This document shows positions 11,554-19,824 of a DNA stretch of 37,144 nucleotides, piece after piece. Each line of letters begins with the position of its first letter. Position 1 is the first letter of the stretch. Made by a program: the position numbers and the translations under genes. The notes under the pieces were generated by a model, which did not search any database, was not told the origin of the DNA, and was given only the letters and a program-made list of their open reading frames with translations. The DNA comes from a virus. The stretch is from positions 1-37,144 of IMG/VR virus record IMGVR_UViG_3300050132_000094; one strand, given 5' to 3'.

Positions 11554-11832
11554 ATGAAATTCCTGAAATCCTTCATCGCACGGATTGCGAAATATCTTAC
11601 TGAGGTGTCTGCAATGTCTGATGAACTGATTCCTGCTGATAGCGCACTGACCGAGCTGACCGTTAACGACCTGACCGCATCTTTGGTTGCTGCGCCTGCT
11701 AACCCAGCACCACTGGATGGCGTTGTTTCTGAGACCATCTTCGGAAAGCTGAAAACCATTCTCGAAGCGCTAGGACATGAACTTCCTGTGTTCTTTGATG
11801 AGGCTGTGGCGTTGGCTAAGAAAGCATTGTGA
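11554..11832 (+). CDS. Hypothetical protein of the lysis region
   Basis: 92 residues from ATG 11554; an internal ATG at 11614 has a better ribosome site (GAGGTG, 7 nt) and would give 71 residues starting MSDELIPADS. The longer form adds a basic amphipathic helix (MKFLKSFIARIAKYLTEV). The body is Ala/Leu/Thr-rich and acidic with a helical C-terminus (FFDEAVALAKKAL). No family recognised. Possibly two start forms are made. Confidence 0.55.
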   Translation: MKFLKSFIARIAKYLTEVSAMSDELIPADSALTELTVNDLTASLVAAPANPAPLDGVVSETIFGKLKTILEALGHELPVFFDEAVALAKKAL

Positions 11833-11858
11833 GCCGAATGGGCCGACTGATCGGCTCA
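11830..11858 (+). repeat. 8-bp inverted repeat over the stop codon
   Basis: TGAGCCGA (11830-11837) and TCGGCTCA (11851-11858) with a 13-nt loop. It starts at the stop of the preceding gene and ends 2 nt before the GGAGA of the next. No T-run follows, so it is more likely a translation or mRNA-processing structure than a terminator. Confidence 0.5.
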
Positions 11859-11870
11859 ATGGAGACTTGA

Positions 11871-12155
11871 ATGAAGCTTATTCTTAAACGTGTAGGCGAC
11901 GATCCAAGGCTGCTGCGCAAGTATGGCGATGGCCAATCGTATCGGGATATCCCTGATACGCGTCCTCTAGCCCTGTTCGTTGAGGGTGGAGAGCAATTAC
12001 CCTGCCAGGTCAGCAGCAGTCTCATCAGTACGGCCGATGCGCCCTTGCGCGTAACGATCGTATTTGGTGTTGATGGTAATAACATCTCGATCCAGGGCGA
12101 CCGCAAAGGCGTGGTTTGGCTTGCCCAAGAGCTTGCCGATCGATCAACTGAATGA
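11871..12155 (+). CDS. Hypothetical protein before the terminase genes
   Basis: 94 residues, ribosome site GGAGA. It begins MKLILKRVGDDPRLLRKYGD and then shows mixed beta-strand sequence ('LALFVEGGEQLPCQVSSSLI', 'RVTIVFGVDGNNISIQGD'). No known domain. It stands just before the phased GAATG repeats and the small terminase gene. Confidence 0.6.
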   Translation: MKLILKRVGDDPRLLRKYGDGQSYRDIPDTRPLALFVEGGEQLPCQVSSSLISTADAPLRVTIVFGVDGNNISIQGDRKGVVWLAQELADRSTE

Positions 12156-12185
12156 TCATTGAATGACGTTCGAATGCATTCAATG
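12150..12185. repeat. Phased GAATG repeats: candidate terminase recognition site
   Basis: GAATG occurs at 12150, 12161 and 12172, spaced exactly 11 bp (one helical turn). CATTGAATG (12157-12165) and CATTCAATG (12177-12185) form a 9-bp inverted repeat. The element lies between the last lysis-region gene and the small terminase gene, where cos or pac binding sites are often found. The assignment is by position and pattern. Confidence 0.45.
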
Positions 12186-12225
12186 AATCGTTCTGCGAAA
12201 ACCAACCCCATGAATGAGGCTTCCA

Positions 12226-12786
12226 ATGGCCCAATGCGGCGCATCAAAGCGCGGCAACGGGGAACCATGTAAGCGTCACGCAATACCGGGTTCCTCTCGC
12301 TGCAAGTTGCACGGCGGCAAGAGTACTGGCCCGAAAGAGCAGCGCGGCAATAAGCACGCAGCTAATCCAGGATCGCTCTACAGCCAATTTCTCACAGATG
12401 AAGAGAACGACATTCTACCTAGTATTGAGCTTGGCTCGGTCGATGGCGAGTTGCGCCTTACTCGAATCAGATTGATGCGCGCACTGGTCAAGGAGAATGA
12501 GCTTGGCGACACAGCCGAGCTTTCCGAGCGCGTCGAAAGGGAAGGCGCTGAAAACGTCACTGCTCGAATGGAAGAGAAGTTCAAGGTTCGTGATTACGCG
12601 GCCCTCATTGATCGCTTAACAGGTCGCATCGAGTCACTGGAAGCCAAGCGCGCCTATCTACTGTCACAAGAGCAGGATCGCCAGTTGCGCGACCTTGAGC
12701 TATCGGACAAGCAGCGCGAACACGGCAAGTCTGGCGGCGGACCAATCACCGGCATCGCAGTGAGGGTCGTCGGTCATGGGTCGTGA
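12226..12786 (+). CDS. terS: Terminase small subunit (HGGxSTGP type)
   Basis: 186 residues from ATG 12226 (GAGG upstream). The N-terminus is CGASKRGNGEPCKRHAIPGS followed by RCKLHGGKSTGPKEQRGN, with the Cys/His HGG(K/R)STGPK motif of a small DNA-binding family often annotated as small terminase or adjacent HGGxSTG protein. A central charged helical region (about 75-160) suits oligomerisation. It overlaps the large terminase gene by 11 nt. It would recognise the packaging site, perhaps the repeats just upstream. Confidence 0.75.
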   Translation: MAQCGASKRGNGEPCKRHAIPGSSRCKLHGGKSTGPKEQRGNKHAANPGSLYSQFLTDEENDILPSIELGSVDGELRLTRIRLMRALVKENELGDTAELSERVEREGAENVTARMEEKFKVRDYAALIDRLTGRIESLEAKRAYLLSQEQDRQLRDLELSDKQREHGKSGGGPITGIAVRVVGHGS

Positions 12787-14059
12787 AGTCGAAATGATCA
12801 TGACCGCGCCTCAAGCTGAATTCTTTCTGAAAACGTGCAAATACCCGGCGTTTGTGGGTGGATTCGGTACGGGCAAGACTGAAACGCTCGCCAACTGCGC
12901 CATTCGTGATGCATTCGAAGCGCCGACCGGCATGATTGCGCTGTATGAGCCGACCTATGACCTGGTGCGCCTGATCCTGGCGCCGCGCATTGAAGAGAAA
13001 CTGAGCGACTACGGCGTTCGGTACAAATACAACAAGCAGGAAAACATCATTTATTGCAGTACGGGCGGCTGTGCTGACTTCGTGCTGAGAACGTTGGACA
13101 ACCCTGCTCGCATCGTCGGCTATGAGTCGTACTGTGCGCATGTAGATGAGCTGGACACACTCAAGCGCGATCATGCTGCCGATGCGTGGCGCAAGATAAT
13201 TGCCCGTAACAGGCAGCGACCCAGAGGTGTCGAGAAGGCGTTCAACCGCGTAAGCGTGTACACGACACCTGAAGGCTTTCGATTCGTCTACGAGACGTGG
13301 AAGCGCGACCCTAAAGCCGGTTACGAGATTGTTCAGGCGCCAACACGAACCAACCCGTTCCTACCGCCCGATTACATTGACAGCTTGCGTGCCAGCTATC
13401 CGCCGCAACTGATTGAAGCGTACCTCGAAGGCGAGTTCGTCAACCTGACATCGGGCGCCGTGTATCCAGATTTCTCGCGAATCCTGAATCACTGCGACAC
13501 CACTGTTCAGCCAAGCGAACCAATCCATATCGGAATGGACTTCAACGTCAACAACATGGCCGCAATCATCTACGTGATGCGCGACGGCGCTTTGCATGCT
13601 GCTGACGAGATGGTCAAGGTTCGCGATACGCCTGAACTGGCTCGCATGATCGGAGAGCGCTACCTGCTCAAAGGTCACCACGTCACTGTGTATCCCGATG
13701 CCAGCGGCCAGAACACCAGCAGCAAGGGCGCTTCAGTGTCCGATCTGTCGATTCTGCAACAGGCAGGCTTCACGATCCGCGCCAACAGCGTCAACCCTCG
13801 GGTCAAGGATCGGGTAAACGCGGTCAACGCACAGATCCTCAGCGGTACTGGCGTTCGTCGCCTCATGATCAACACGACCAAATGCCCGGCTCTTACCGAG
13901 TGCCTGGAGCAACAACCCTACAACGATCACGGCGAGCCAGACAAAGCGACCGGACACGACCACGCTTGCGATGCCGCTGGCTATCCGATTGCGTTCCTGT
14001 TCCCGGTCTGCAAGCCGGTCACCACTCACGGCGCCTATGTGCCTCATATGAGCCGATAG
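12776..14059 (+). CDS. terL: Terminase large subunit
   Basis: A 427-residue packaging motor. Walker A is GGFGTGKT (28-35), with Walker B and catalytic Glu in AHVDELD at about 121-127. After about residue 245 the RNase H-like nuclease domain starts with GMDFNVNN and continues to the C-terminal 'GHDHACDAAGYPIAFL', where late acidic residues lie. It pumps DNA into the prohead and cuts concatemers. The length is typical of terminases of this type. Partner genes, small terminase and portal, are adjacent. Confidence 0.92.
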   Translation: MGREVEMIMTAPQAEFFLKTCKYPAFVGGFGTGKTETLANCAIRDAFEAPTGMIALYEPTYDLVRLILAPRIEEKLSDYGVRYKYNKQENIIYCSTGGCADFVLRTLDNPARIVGYESYCAHVDELDTLKRDHAADAWRKIIARNRQRPRGVEKAFNRVSVYTTPEGFRFVYETWKRDPKAGYEIVQAPTRTNPFLPPDYIDSLRASYPPQLIEAYLEGEFVNLTSGAVYPDFSRILNHCDTTVQPSEPIHIGMDFNVNNMAAIIYVMRDGALHAADEMVKVRDTPELARMIGERYLLKGHHVTVYPDASGQNTSSKGASVSDLSILQQAGFTIRANSVNPRVKDRVNAVNAQILSGTGVRRLMINTTKCPALTECLEQQPYNDHGEPDKATGHDHACDAAGYPIAFLFPVCKPVTTHGAYVPHMSR

Positions 14060-14060
14060 C

Positions 14061-15521
14061 ATGGACTTCAAGACACTCAAGGCCACATACGCGCAAGACC
14101 CCGACTATCCTCTGCGCTCGGCAAATATCTGCGCACTAACGCGGGTGCTTGACGGCACGATGTATGACGAGATCGAGCATCCATTTTCGATGGAGAAGAA
14201 CGATTCGGGCGAATACATCCCGCTTGGGAAGCGTAGGCCGTCGGCTAGAACCCGGCTGTGTGCCACCGTAGTCAATGACTCAGTGTCGCTACTGTTCTCC
14301 GAAGGTCACTTCCCCGCAGTTGACTGCAAAGATGAGAAAACACGCGACACGCTGACTAGCATCGTTCGTGAATCACGCTTGAACCAGGTGATGATCGATG
14401 CTGCAACGCGCGGGTCAGTCGGTTCGGTGGCGATCCTGCTGCGCGTCCTAGGTAACAGAGTATTCTTCTCGGTCATGGGCTCTGCCTACCTCACACCTGC
14501 GTGGCAAGCGGAGGCGCCAGACACATTGGAAAGCGTCACCGAGCGTTTCAAGGTGAAAGGCGATGTATTGAAAGGCATGGGCTACGCGGTCGAAGAGAAG
14601 GAAACCTACTGGTTCCAGCGCATCTGGAGCGCTACTGCCGAGACATGGTATCTGCCGCAGAAACTGAGCGATGCCAAGGAGGGCAAGTCGCCGATCGAGG
14701 ACAAGGCCCGTACAACCGAGCACAAACTTGGCTTCGTGCCGATGGTCTGGGTGCGCAACCTGCCGGGCGGTGACGATACCGACGGCAAGTCAACGTTCCC
14801 GCCCGAGGCGATTGACGTACAGATCGAGTCGGACTATCTGCTTTCGCAGGGCGGTCGCGGCCTGCGCTACTCGGCCGACCCTACTCTGCACATCAAGAAT
14901 CCAGCATTCGGCGATGGAGCAATGATCAAAGGTGCCGCTAACGCTATCGTCACGGCTGCTGATGGTGACGCAAAGCTGCTGGAGATCAGCGGGGATGCTG
15001 CAACGGCCGTCATGGACTGGATCAAGGGTCTGCGCGAGATCGCCCTGGAAGGTGCGGGCGGCAACCGATCCAACGCCGACAAGCTCAGCGCCGCACAGTC
15101 TGGTCGAGCTATGGAGCTAATGAATCAGTCCCTGATCTGGCTGGCCGACAAGCTGCGCATCAGCTACGGCGAAGGTGCGCTGCTAGAAATACTGAACATG
15201 ATCGTCAAGGCCTCGCAAGTATTCGCCCTCGTCAACAAGAAGGGCGCAGTGCTAGGCAGGCTTTCGCAAACGGAAGATGTATCGCTGCGCTGGCCGCAGT
15301 GGTACGCGCCCACTTATGCAGACAAGCAGACTCAAGCCACAACGCTCGACGTGTTGAGACTGGCCGGGCTTCTGTCGCAAGAAACCGCTGTCAAGTCGCT
15401 GGCTGATTCCTACGACGTGGCAGACCCGGCTGATGAGATCACCCGCATCGTCGCGGACGGACCGCCACCGAACCTGCCGGTACCGAAAGAGCCGACACCG
15501 TCTACAGAAACAAACGACTAA
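14061..15521 (+). CDS. Portal protein (SPP1 gp6-like)
   Basis: 486 residues directly after the terminase (1-nt gap). The features fit the SPP1-gp6-like portal family: an N-terminal section with 'RTRLCATVVNDSVSLLFSEG', a central region 'SDYLLSQGGRGLRYSADPTLHI', a helical 'SGRAMELMNQSLIWLADKLR' clip/stem region and a Pro-rich C-terminus. It forms the dodecameric vertex through which DNA enters and to which connectors attach. No MuF-type minor head protein follows it, which is unusual for this portal group. It ends at a terminator. Confidence 0.85.
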   Translation: MDFKTLKATYAQDPDYPLRSANICALTRVLDGTMYDEIEHPFSMEKNDSGEYIPLGKRRPSARTRLCATVVNDSVSLLFSEGHFPAVDCKDEKTRDTLTSIVRESRLNQVMIDAATRGSVGSVAILLRVLGNRVFFSVMGSAYLTPAWQAEAPDTLESVTERFKVKGDVLKGMGYAVEEKETYWFQRIWSATAETWYLPQKLSDAKEGKSPIEDKARTTEHKLGFVPMVWVRNLPGGDDTDGKSTFPPEAIDVQIESDYLLSQGGRGLRYSADPTLHIKNPAFGDGAMIKGAANAIVTAADGDAKLLEISGDAATAVMDWIKGLREIALEGAGGNRSNADKLSAAQSGRAMELMNQSLIWLADKLRISYGEGALLEILNMIVKASQVFALVNKKGAVLGRLSQTEDVSLRWPQWYAPTYADKQTQATTLDVLRLAGLLSQETAVKSLADSYDVADPADEITRIVADGPPPNLPVPKEPTPSTETND

Positions 15522-15527
15522 CCCAAC

Positions 15528-15552
15528 AGCCTCGACGAATCGGGGCTTTTTT
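15528..15552 (+). terminator. Terminator after the portal gene
   Basis: AGCCTCGA-CGAA-TCGGGGCT (8-bp stem with one G-U pair, tetraloop) then six T. The following ribosome site begins within 10 nt. Confidence 0.8.
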
Positions 15553-15570
15553 ATGACCGGAGAAGACTAG

Positions 15571-16095
15571 ATGTCTGACCAATTGCCAACGCCAGAACCA
15601 GCCTCAACGAACTTTTCAGCCGATTACGTGCGCGAACTACGTGCGGAAAATAAAGGTTTGCGCCTGAAGAATCAGGAGCTTTCCACAAAGGTTGATACGT
15701 TCGCCGCCACTCAGGCCGATGCCGTCAAGGTGGCTGTCGAGGAAGCTGTCGTTAAAGCCAAGGACGATGCGAAATCAGAAGTCCAGGCCGATGCCGACCA
15801 TCGCGTAATGCTTGCGGAGCTCAAAGGCGAAGCAGTGAAGGCGGGCATGGTTGACGTGGACGGCCTGAAGTTGGCCGATTTGTCTTCGGTAAGCCTCAAA
15901 GACGGCAAGCTTGAAGGCGCCGAAGCGCTATTCACTGGCCTGAAAGAGCTAAAGCCCTATCTGTTTGGGCAGCCAGCTACGAACAGCAGCAACACGCAAA
16001 AGCCGCCATCCGTAGTGCCTCCACAAGCCAAGAAGGTTTCGGAGATGTCGCCGGAAGAGTATGCAGCCGCCAAGGCGTCTGCGCTCAAGGCGTAA
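15571..16095 (+). CDS. Capsid scaffold protein (gp20/GPO-like)
   Basis: 174 residues, ribosome site GGAGAAG. An N-terminal coiled coil at about 18-100 (VRELRAENKGLRLKNQELST..., many Lys/Asp/Ala) is followed by a compact 'GMVDVDGLKLADLSSVSLKD' segment and a basic helical C-terminus 'MSPEEYAAAKASALKA'. These are the features of phage scaffolds, and it lies between portal and major capsid. It shapes the prohead and leaves before or during packaging. Confidence 0.82.
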   Translation: MSDQLPTPEPASTNFSADYVRELRAENKGLRLKNQELSTKVDTFAATQADAVKVAVEEAVVKAKDDAKSEVQADADHRVMLAELKGEAVKAGMVDVDGLKLADLSSVSLKDGKLEGAEALFTGLKELKPYLFGQPATNSSNTQKPPSVVPPQAKKVSEMSPEEYAAAKASALKA

Positions 16096-16169
16096 CCGCT
16101 TGATTCACCCACCGGGGCCAGACGCCCAAGGGGTTCGACCACTATCAAACCTCTCGGAGTTTCGCCACC

Positions 16170-17477
16170 ATGGCAGTTAACAATTTCCCGGCCGCCCTGC
16201 AGCCAATCATTCAACAAGGCTTTCTGGAGCGAGAATTCCAGTCTGGCATTCATTCGCGTCTCGGCTTTCGCGCTATCGCTGACCGCGAAGAAATCCCGAA
16301 CAAAGTTGGTGAAACCGTCACCAAGACCCGTACCGGCCTGAAAGCTCCCGTTACAACCCCGCTGAACCCATCGACCAACACCAACTTGGATAACGGCCTG
16401 ACGCCGTCCGGCTGGACCGTTGAACAGTACAGCCTGTCCATGAACATGTTCGGTGACACCATTGACCTGAACATGGTCACTCAGGGCGTCGGTATCGCTA
16501 AGCAATTCATGAAGAACGCCGAAGTGAACGGCGTGCAAGCGGCTCAGTCACTTGATCGTCTGGCGCGCAACGCACTGTTCAGCTCGTACCTGGGCGGCAA
16601 CACCCGCGTTCGCACCACCCTGGGTGCTCCGGCGCTGACCCTGGCGGTCGATGACATTCGCGGCTTCCAATACGTGCTGGCCAACGGCGTCATGGTTCCT
16701 GTCTCGGTGGCGACTCCGATGACCGTTACCGTCGGCGCAGGCGTTTACACCCTCGGCGGTGTCGTGGCTGACGGCTCTAACGTGTCGACTGCGCCAATTG
16801 GTGTGTCCGGCGTTCTGACCTTCACTGCGAACGTCAGCGTCTCCGACGGCACTGCCGGTAACGGCGTGGTTTCCAGTGTTGGCCCAAGCGTTCTGCGCCC
16901 ATCAAACCGCGCAAGCACTTCCAGCCTGATCGCTACCGATCTGCTGACTATGCAGACTGTCCTGGCCTCCGTGGCTCGCCTGCGCACAAACAACGTGCCG
17001 ACCATCAACGGCGCTTACAACGTCTATCTGGACGACAACCACCTGCTGGAACTGTTCCAGGACGCTGACTTCAAGCTGCTGTATCGCGGCGCTTACGGCT
17101 CCGAGACCTACCGCAGCGGCCAGATCATTGAGTTGCTGGGCGCACGCTTCATTACCACCACCGAGGCTTACCAGCAGACATTGGGTGCCGTGCCAATCCG
17201 TCGCGCCATCGTGTGCGGCCAAGGCGCTCTCGTCGAAGGAAACTTCGCCAGCATCGGCTACAGCGATGTGGGTGACGGTGATGCGCTGAAAGTCATGGTT
17301 GATGACATTTGCATGGTCACCCGTGAGCCGCTCGACCGCCTGCAACAAATTATCGCCCAGTCCTGGTACTGGATCGGTGGTTTCGCAGTGCCAACCGATG
17401 CGACCGCTAACCCGACCATCATCCCGACCGCGAGCAACAGCTACTTCAAGCGCGCTGTCGTGATCGAATCGGCATAA
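16170..17477 (+). CDS. Major capsid protein
   Basis: 435 residues, GGAG upstream. The N-terminal arm and helices (NNFPAALQPIIQQGFLEREF, GFRAIADREEIPNKVGETVT) and 'LDRLARNALFSSYLGGNTRV' are of the coat-protein kind. An apparently inserted Thr/Val/Gly-rich beta domain is at about 170-245 (TVGAGVYTLGGVVADGSNVS...). The core resumes at 'LLTMQTVLASVARLRTNNVP', then 'YNVYLDDNHLLELFQDADFK' and 'YGSETYRSGQIIELLGARFI'. It builds the icosahedral shell. The HK97-like fold is assumed from family context; position after scaffold supports it. Confidence 0.87.
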   Translation: MAVNNFPAALQPIIQQGFLEREFQSGIHSRLGFRAIADREEIPNKVGETVTKTRTGLKAPVTTPLNPSTNTNLDNGLTPSGWTVEQYSLSMNMFGDTIDLNMVTQGVGIAKQFMKNAEVNGVQAAQSLDRLARNALFSSYLGGNTRVRTTLGAPALTLAVDDIRGFQYVLANGVMVPVSVATPMTVTVGAGVYTLGGVVADGSNVSTAPIGVSGVLTFTANVSVSDGTAGNGVVSSVGPSVLRPSNRASTSSLIATDLLTMQTVLASVARLRTNNVPTINGAYNVYLDDNHLLELFQDADFKLLYRGAYGSETYRSGQIIELLGARFITTTEAYQQTLGAVPIRRAIVCGQGALVEGNFASIGYSDVGDGDALKVMVDDICMVTREPLDRLQQIIAQSWYWIGGFAVPTDATANPTIIPTASNSYFKRAVVIESA

Positions 17478-17484
17478 ACCCTGC

Positions 17485-17504
17485 GCCGGAGCTTCGGCTC
17501 CGGC
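17485..17504 (+). repeat. UUCG-capped hairpin after the capsid gene
   Basis: GCCGGAGC (17485-17492), loop TTCG, GCTCCGGC (17497-17504): a perfect 8-bp GC-rich stem with a UUCG tetraloop. No T-run follows, so it is probably an mRNA 3'-end stabiliser or processing signal for the abundant capsid message rather than a terminator. Confidence 0.65.
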
Positions 17505-17518
17505 CACTGGAGGCAATC

Positions 17519-17701
17519 ATGGGTCGCAAGAAAACAGACGCTCCACCTGAGTCAGTATCGTTCTCGGCTCCGTATGGTTTTATCGATGACAGTGGCGCAA
17601 CTCGTTACTGGCAGGGCGGCGTCACCGTGACCGATCCGGCAGATATTGTTCTGCTGATTGATCGTAAGGCACCGCTGGACGGCATTGAATACGAGGACTG
17701 A
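17519..17701 (+). CDS. 60-residue hypothetical head-region protein
   Basis: ATG 17519 behind GGAGG. Begins MGRKKTDAPPESVSFSAPYG and contains a beta-rich core (FIDDSGATRYWQGGVTVTDP, IVLLIDRKAPLDGIEYED). Small proteins of this form are common after capsid genes in Pseudomonas phages; the role is unknown. Confidence 0.65.
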   Translation: MGRKKTDAPPESVSFSAPYGFIDDSGATRYWQGGVTVTDPADIVLLIDRKAPLDGIEYED

Positions 17702-17705
17702 TCAA

Positions 17706-18086
17706 ATGGCCTTCACCGACGCGGAAAAGACTGATATCCGGCGTTTCTGCGGATTCCCGGTATTCGGTGGCCAGCCGGTGCAGGCATTCGGTCATCGCTT
17801 CTATCAGCACTACGGCACTCTTGAGTTCCGACTGAATAACATGCAGCTCTCGGAAGAGGCTGTGATTCGCACCACGTACCTGGCGAATCTGGCATTGCTG
17901 GAGACAGACGTAGTCGGCACAAGAGCAAACCTCGATACCGACCAAGCTGCAGTTTGGTATCACAACAAAAATGAGCAGCGTGACCGCGACCGCCTTCTTG
18001 ATTCCTGGCGTCGTAGGCTCTGCGGCTTCCTCGGCATTCCGCCCGGCCCAGCGCTCAGCGAATCCGGCTTGACCTTGGTGGTGTGA
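17706..18086 (+). CDS. Probable head-tail connector
   Basis: 126 residues from ATG 17706. Begins MAFTDAEKTDIRRFCGFPVF, with a helical body (EAVIRTTYLANLALLETDVV, NKNEQRDRDRLLDSWRRRLC) and a short C-terminal strand. Helical proteins opening with 'FTxxEKxDIRRFCGYP' are found among phage connector proteins. Located between capsid and tail genes. The specific neck role is inferred. Confidence 0.6.
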   Translation: MAFTDAEKTDIRRFCGFPVFGGQPVQAFGHRFYQHYGTLEFRLNNMQLSEEAVIRTTYLANLALLETDVVGTRANLDTDQAAVWYHNKNEQRDRDRLLDSWRRRLCGFLGIPPGPALSESGLTLVV

Positions 18087-18087
18087 C

Positions 18088-18726
18088 ATGGACGGCGCAA
18101 CCCTTCAGCAAAAGATTTACAAAGGTTACGGGCAGGCAGCCAAGCGTATCGGTTTCGACTACCAGCAATTTCGCGCTACTAGCGCCAACAATCCGCTGCT
18201 GACAACCGCTATTCAAACGCTGTCTGCTTCGTTTACCACCAATTTTACTTACAGCGCCCCGAACAAATACGGTCAAGCCACATGGCTGGCTCTTTTTGAT
18301 GCAACGCGGTGCGCGCCGGGCGACATTCTGACCGGGCAGGGCGGGACATTCTTCATTGCCGCCATGCAGTCAACGCTGCCGATCTACTGCGTGCAGACGA
18401 ACCGGACTATCTCGGTCTTGCGCGTCAGCATGGATTCCGGTGTTGGCCTTGGCGGCTACGGCGGTGATACGCCAGCCACGGAAGTTCCATTGATGACGGG
18501 ATGGCCTGCCAGCGTGCTCCAGGGCACGAAAGGCGAGGCAAACCCGACCAATCTACCGGGCGATGTGCGCACGCCATGGTGGGCGATCCTGATGCCTGCC
18601 TGGCCGGGCATCGTCTTGCGCACCAGTGACATCATTCTTGATGAAATTGGCCGCAAGTACGTTATTTCGAGCGCCGAGCTTACGGATATGGGATGGCGGT
18701 GCACGGCTATGCAGGCACAGGTGTGA
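18088..18726 (+). CDS. Neck/tail completion protein candidate
   Basis: 212 residues starting 1 nt after the connector gene's stop. The sequence has 'MDGATLQQKIYKGYGQAAKR', an extended beta-rich middle ('YGQATWLALFDATRCAPGDI', 'QGGTFFIAAMQSTLPIYCVQ') and 'WPGIVLRTSDIILDEIGRKY'. The initial 'LQ-x-KIYKGYGxAA' is typical of hypothetical structural proteins in Pseudomonas myovirus prophages. A neck or head-completion role is suggested only by location. Confidence 0.6.
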   Translation: MDGATLQQKIYKGYGQAAKRIGFDYQQFRATSANNPLLTTAIQTLSASFTTNFTYSAPNKYGQATWLALFDATRCAPGDILTGQGGTFFIAAMQSTLPIYCVQTNRTISVLRVSMDSGVGLGGYGGDTPATEVPLMTGWPASVLQGTKGEANPTNLPGDVRTPWWAILMPAWPGIVLRTSDIILDEIGRKYVISSAELTDMGWRCTAMQAQV

Positions 18727-18727
18727 T

Positions 18728-19549
18728 ATGGCCGACCTATCAGATGTACTGAATCAGCTCGCCGCCCGGGTAGCAACAATCGTTTACCCGAACGGCATTG
18801 GGCAGCCAAGCGTCAGCAGCATCCCGACCAAGATTTACCCTGGATGGCCCGTGGCGAACGAGCTTGAAGCCGATCTGAAAGCAGGGAAGGTTCACGTCAG
18901 CGTTTACCCAAGAGGCCCAGACCGGAAATCCACGCGCCACCTCGGTCGGTCATGGGTTCCGATCATAGCGCCCATGCACACTGTCACGCTGACAGTCGTC
19001 GGCGCGGTCGTGACGCTCTCGGGCACCGTCAGCGCGCAGAACCTGCTGATCAACCTGAACGGCATCAGCTACATCTACACCATGCTGCTCACGGACACGC
19101 TCACGACTGCCGCTACCGGACTTGCCTCTCTGATCCCTGGCGCTTCCAGCTCTGGACCTGTCGTCACACTTACTGGTGCGCACAGCGTCTTTGCGCGAGT
19201 CGGCGGAATAGGCACCTCGATCAAGGAAACCAAGCGGCAGGAGCAGCAGTTCCAGATCACGGTCTGGGCGCCGACTCCGTCTACTCGGGACGCCACGGCC
19301 AAGCAGATCGATTCAATCCTGTCCGACGCCACCAACATGGCATTGCCCGACGGATCTGCCGGGATCATCCGCTACGCACAGACGCTTCAGACGGATCAGC
19401 TTGAAAAGGCCGGGCTCTACCGTCGCGACCTGATTTACAGCGTCGACTACGCCACAACCCAAACACAGCAATTCGCCGAGGCTATCGCTTTGGCGCTGAA
19501 CATCGTCAACGCCCAGACCGGGCTTCCTGCATCAACCAGCAACCCTTGA
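18728..19549 (+). CDS. Structural protein, possible tail terminator
   Basis: 273 residues from ATG 18728. Begins MADLSDVLNQLAARVATIVY; the part around 'SIPTKIYPGWPVANELEADL' and 'VHVSVYPRG' resembles the start of tail-completion/terminator proteins, followed by a Thr/Leu-rich beta section and 'QEQQFQITVWAPTPSTRDAT'. It lies just before the sheath gene, where tail terminators are usual. Assignment tentative. In-frame starts before ATG 18728 lie inside the previous gene. Confidence 0.55.
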   Translation: MADLSDVLNQLAARVATIVYPNGIGQPSVSSIPTKIYPGWPVANELEADLKAGKVHVSVYPRGPDRKSTRHLGRSWVPIIAPMHTVTLTVVGAVVTLSGTVSAQNLLINLNGISYIYTMLLTDTLTTAATGLASLIPGASSSGPVVTLTGAHSVFARVGGIGTSIKETKRQEQQFQITVWAPTPSTRDATAKQIDSILSDATNMALPDGSAGIIRYAQTLQTDQLEKAGLYRRDLIYSVDYATTQTQQFAEAIALALNIVNAQTGLPASTSNP

Positions 19550-19557
19550 GGCCCGAT

Positions 19558-19764
19558 ATGGACAACGACGTTACCGATACTCCGCTCGCGCCAGCCGCAA
19601 CGGTTGCAGCGGCGAAAGCCACTCCTTCTGCTCCATCGCTCGCGCTGACCGTCAAATTTGCCTTTGCTGACTACCAGCAAGGCCAGCGAATCACCGATGC
19701 GACTGAAGTTGCTGCGGTGCTTGCCGGTGAAAACGCTGCAAACGTACTGAAAACCTCCGCGTAA
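19558..19764 (+). CDS. 68-residue hypothetical protein
   Basis: ATG 19558 (GAGG upstream). An Ala/Thr/Pro-rich N-terminus precedes 'LALTVKFAFADYQQGQRITD' and 'EVAAVLAGENAANVLKTSA'. It may be a small beta/alpha structural or regulatory protein of the tail operon. It is followed immediately by a terminator. Function unknown. Confidence 0.6.
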   Translation: MDNDVTDTPLAPAATVAAAKATPSAPSLALTVKFAFADYQQGQRITDATEVAAVLAGENAANVLKTSA

Positions 19765-19785
19765 AAGCGAAAACACACACAAAGA

Positions 19786-19810
19786 AGCCGCCCACTTGAG
19801 GCGGCTTTTT
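19786..19810 (+). terminator. Terminator before the sheath gene
   Basis: AGCCGCC (19786-19792), loop CACTTGA, GGCGGCT (19800-19806), then a T-run. The sheath ribosome site GGAG begins 5 nt after the T-run. Confidence 0.82.
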
Positions 19811-19824
19811 CATTGGAGATAGCC

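Noticed and set aside
16902-17516. 204-codon leftward frame opposite the capsid gene
   Set aside because: It is the antisense shadow of the GC-rich capsid codons; the forward frame has clear capsid sequence and a ribosome site.
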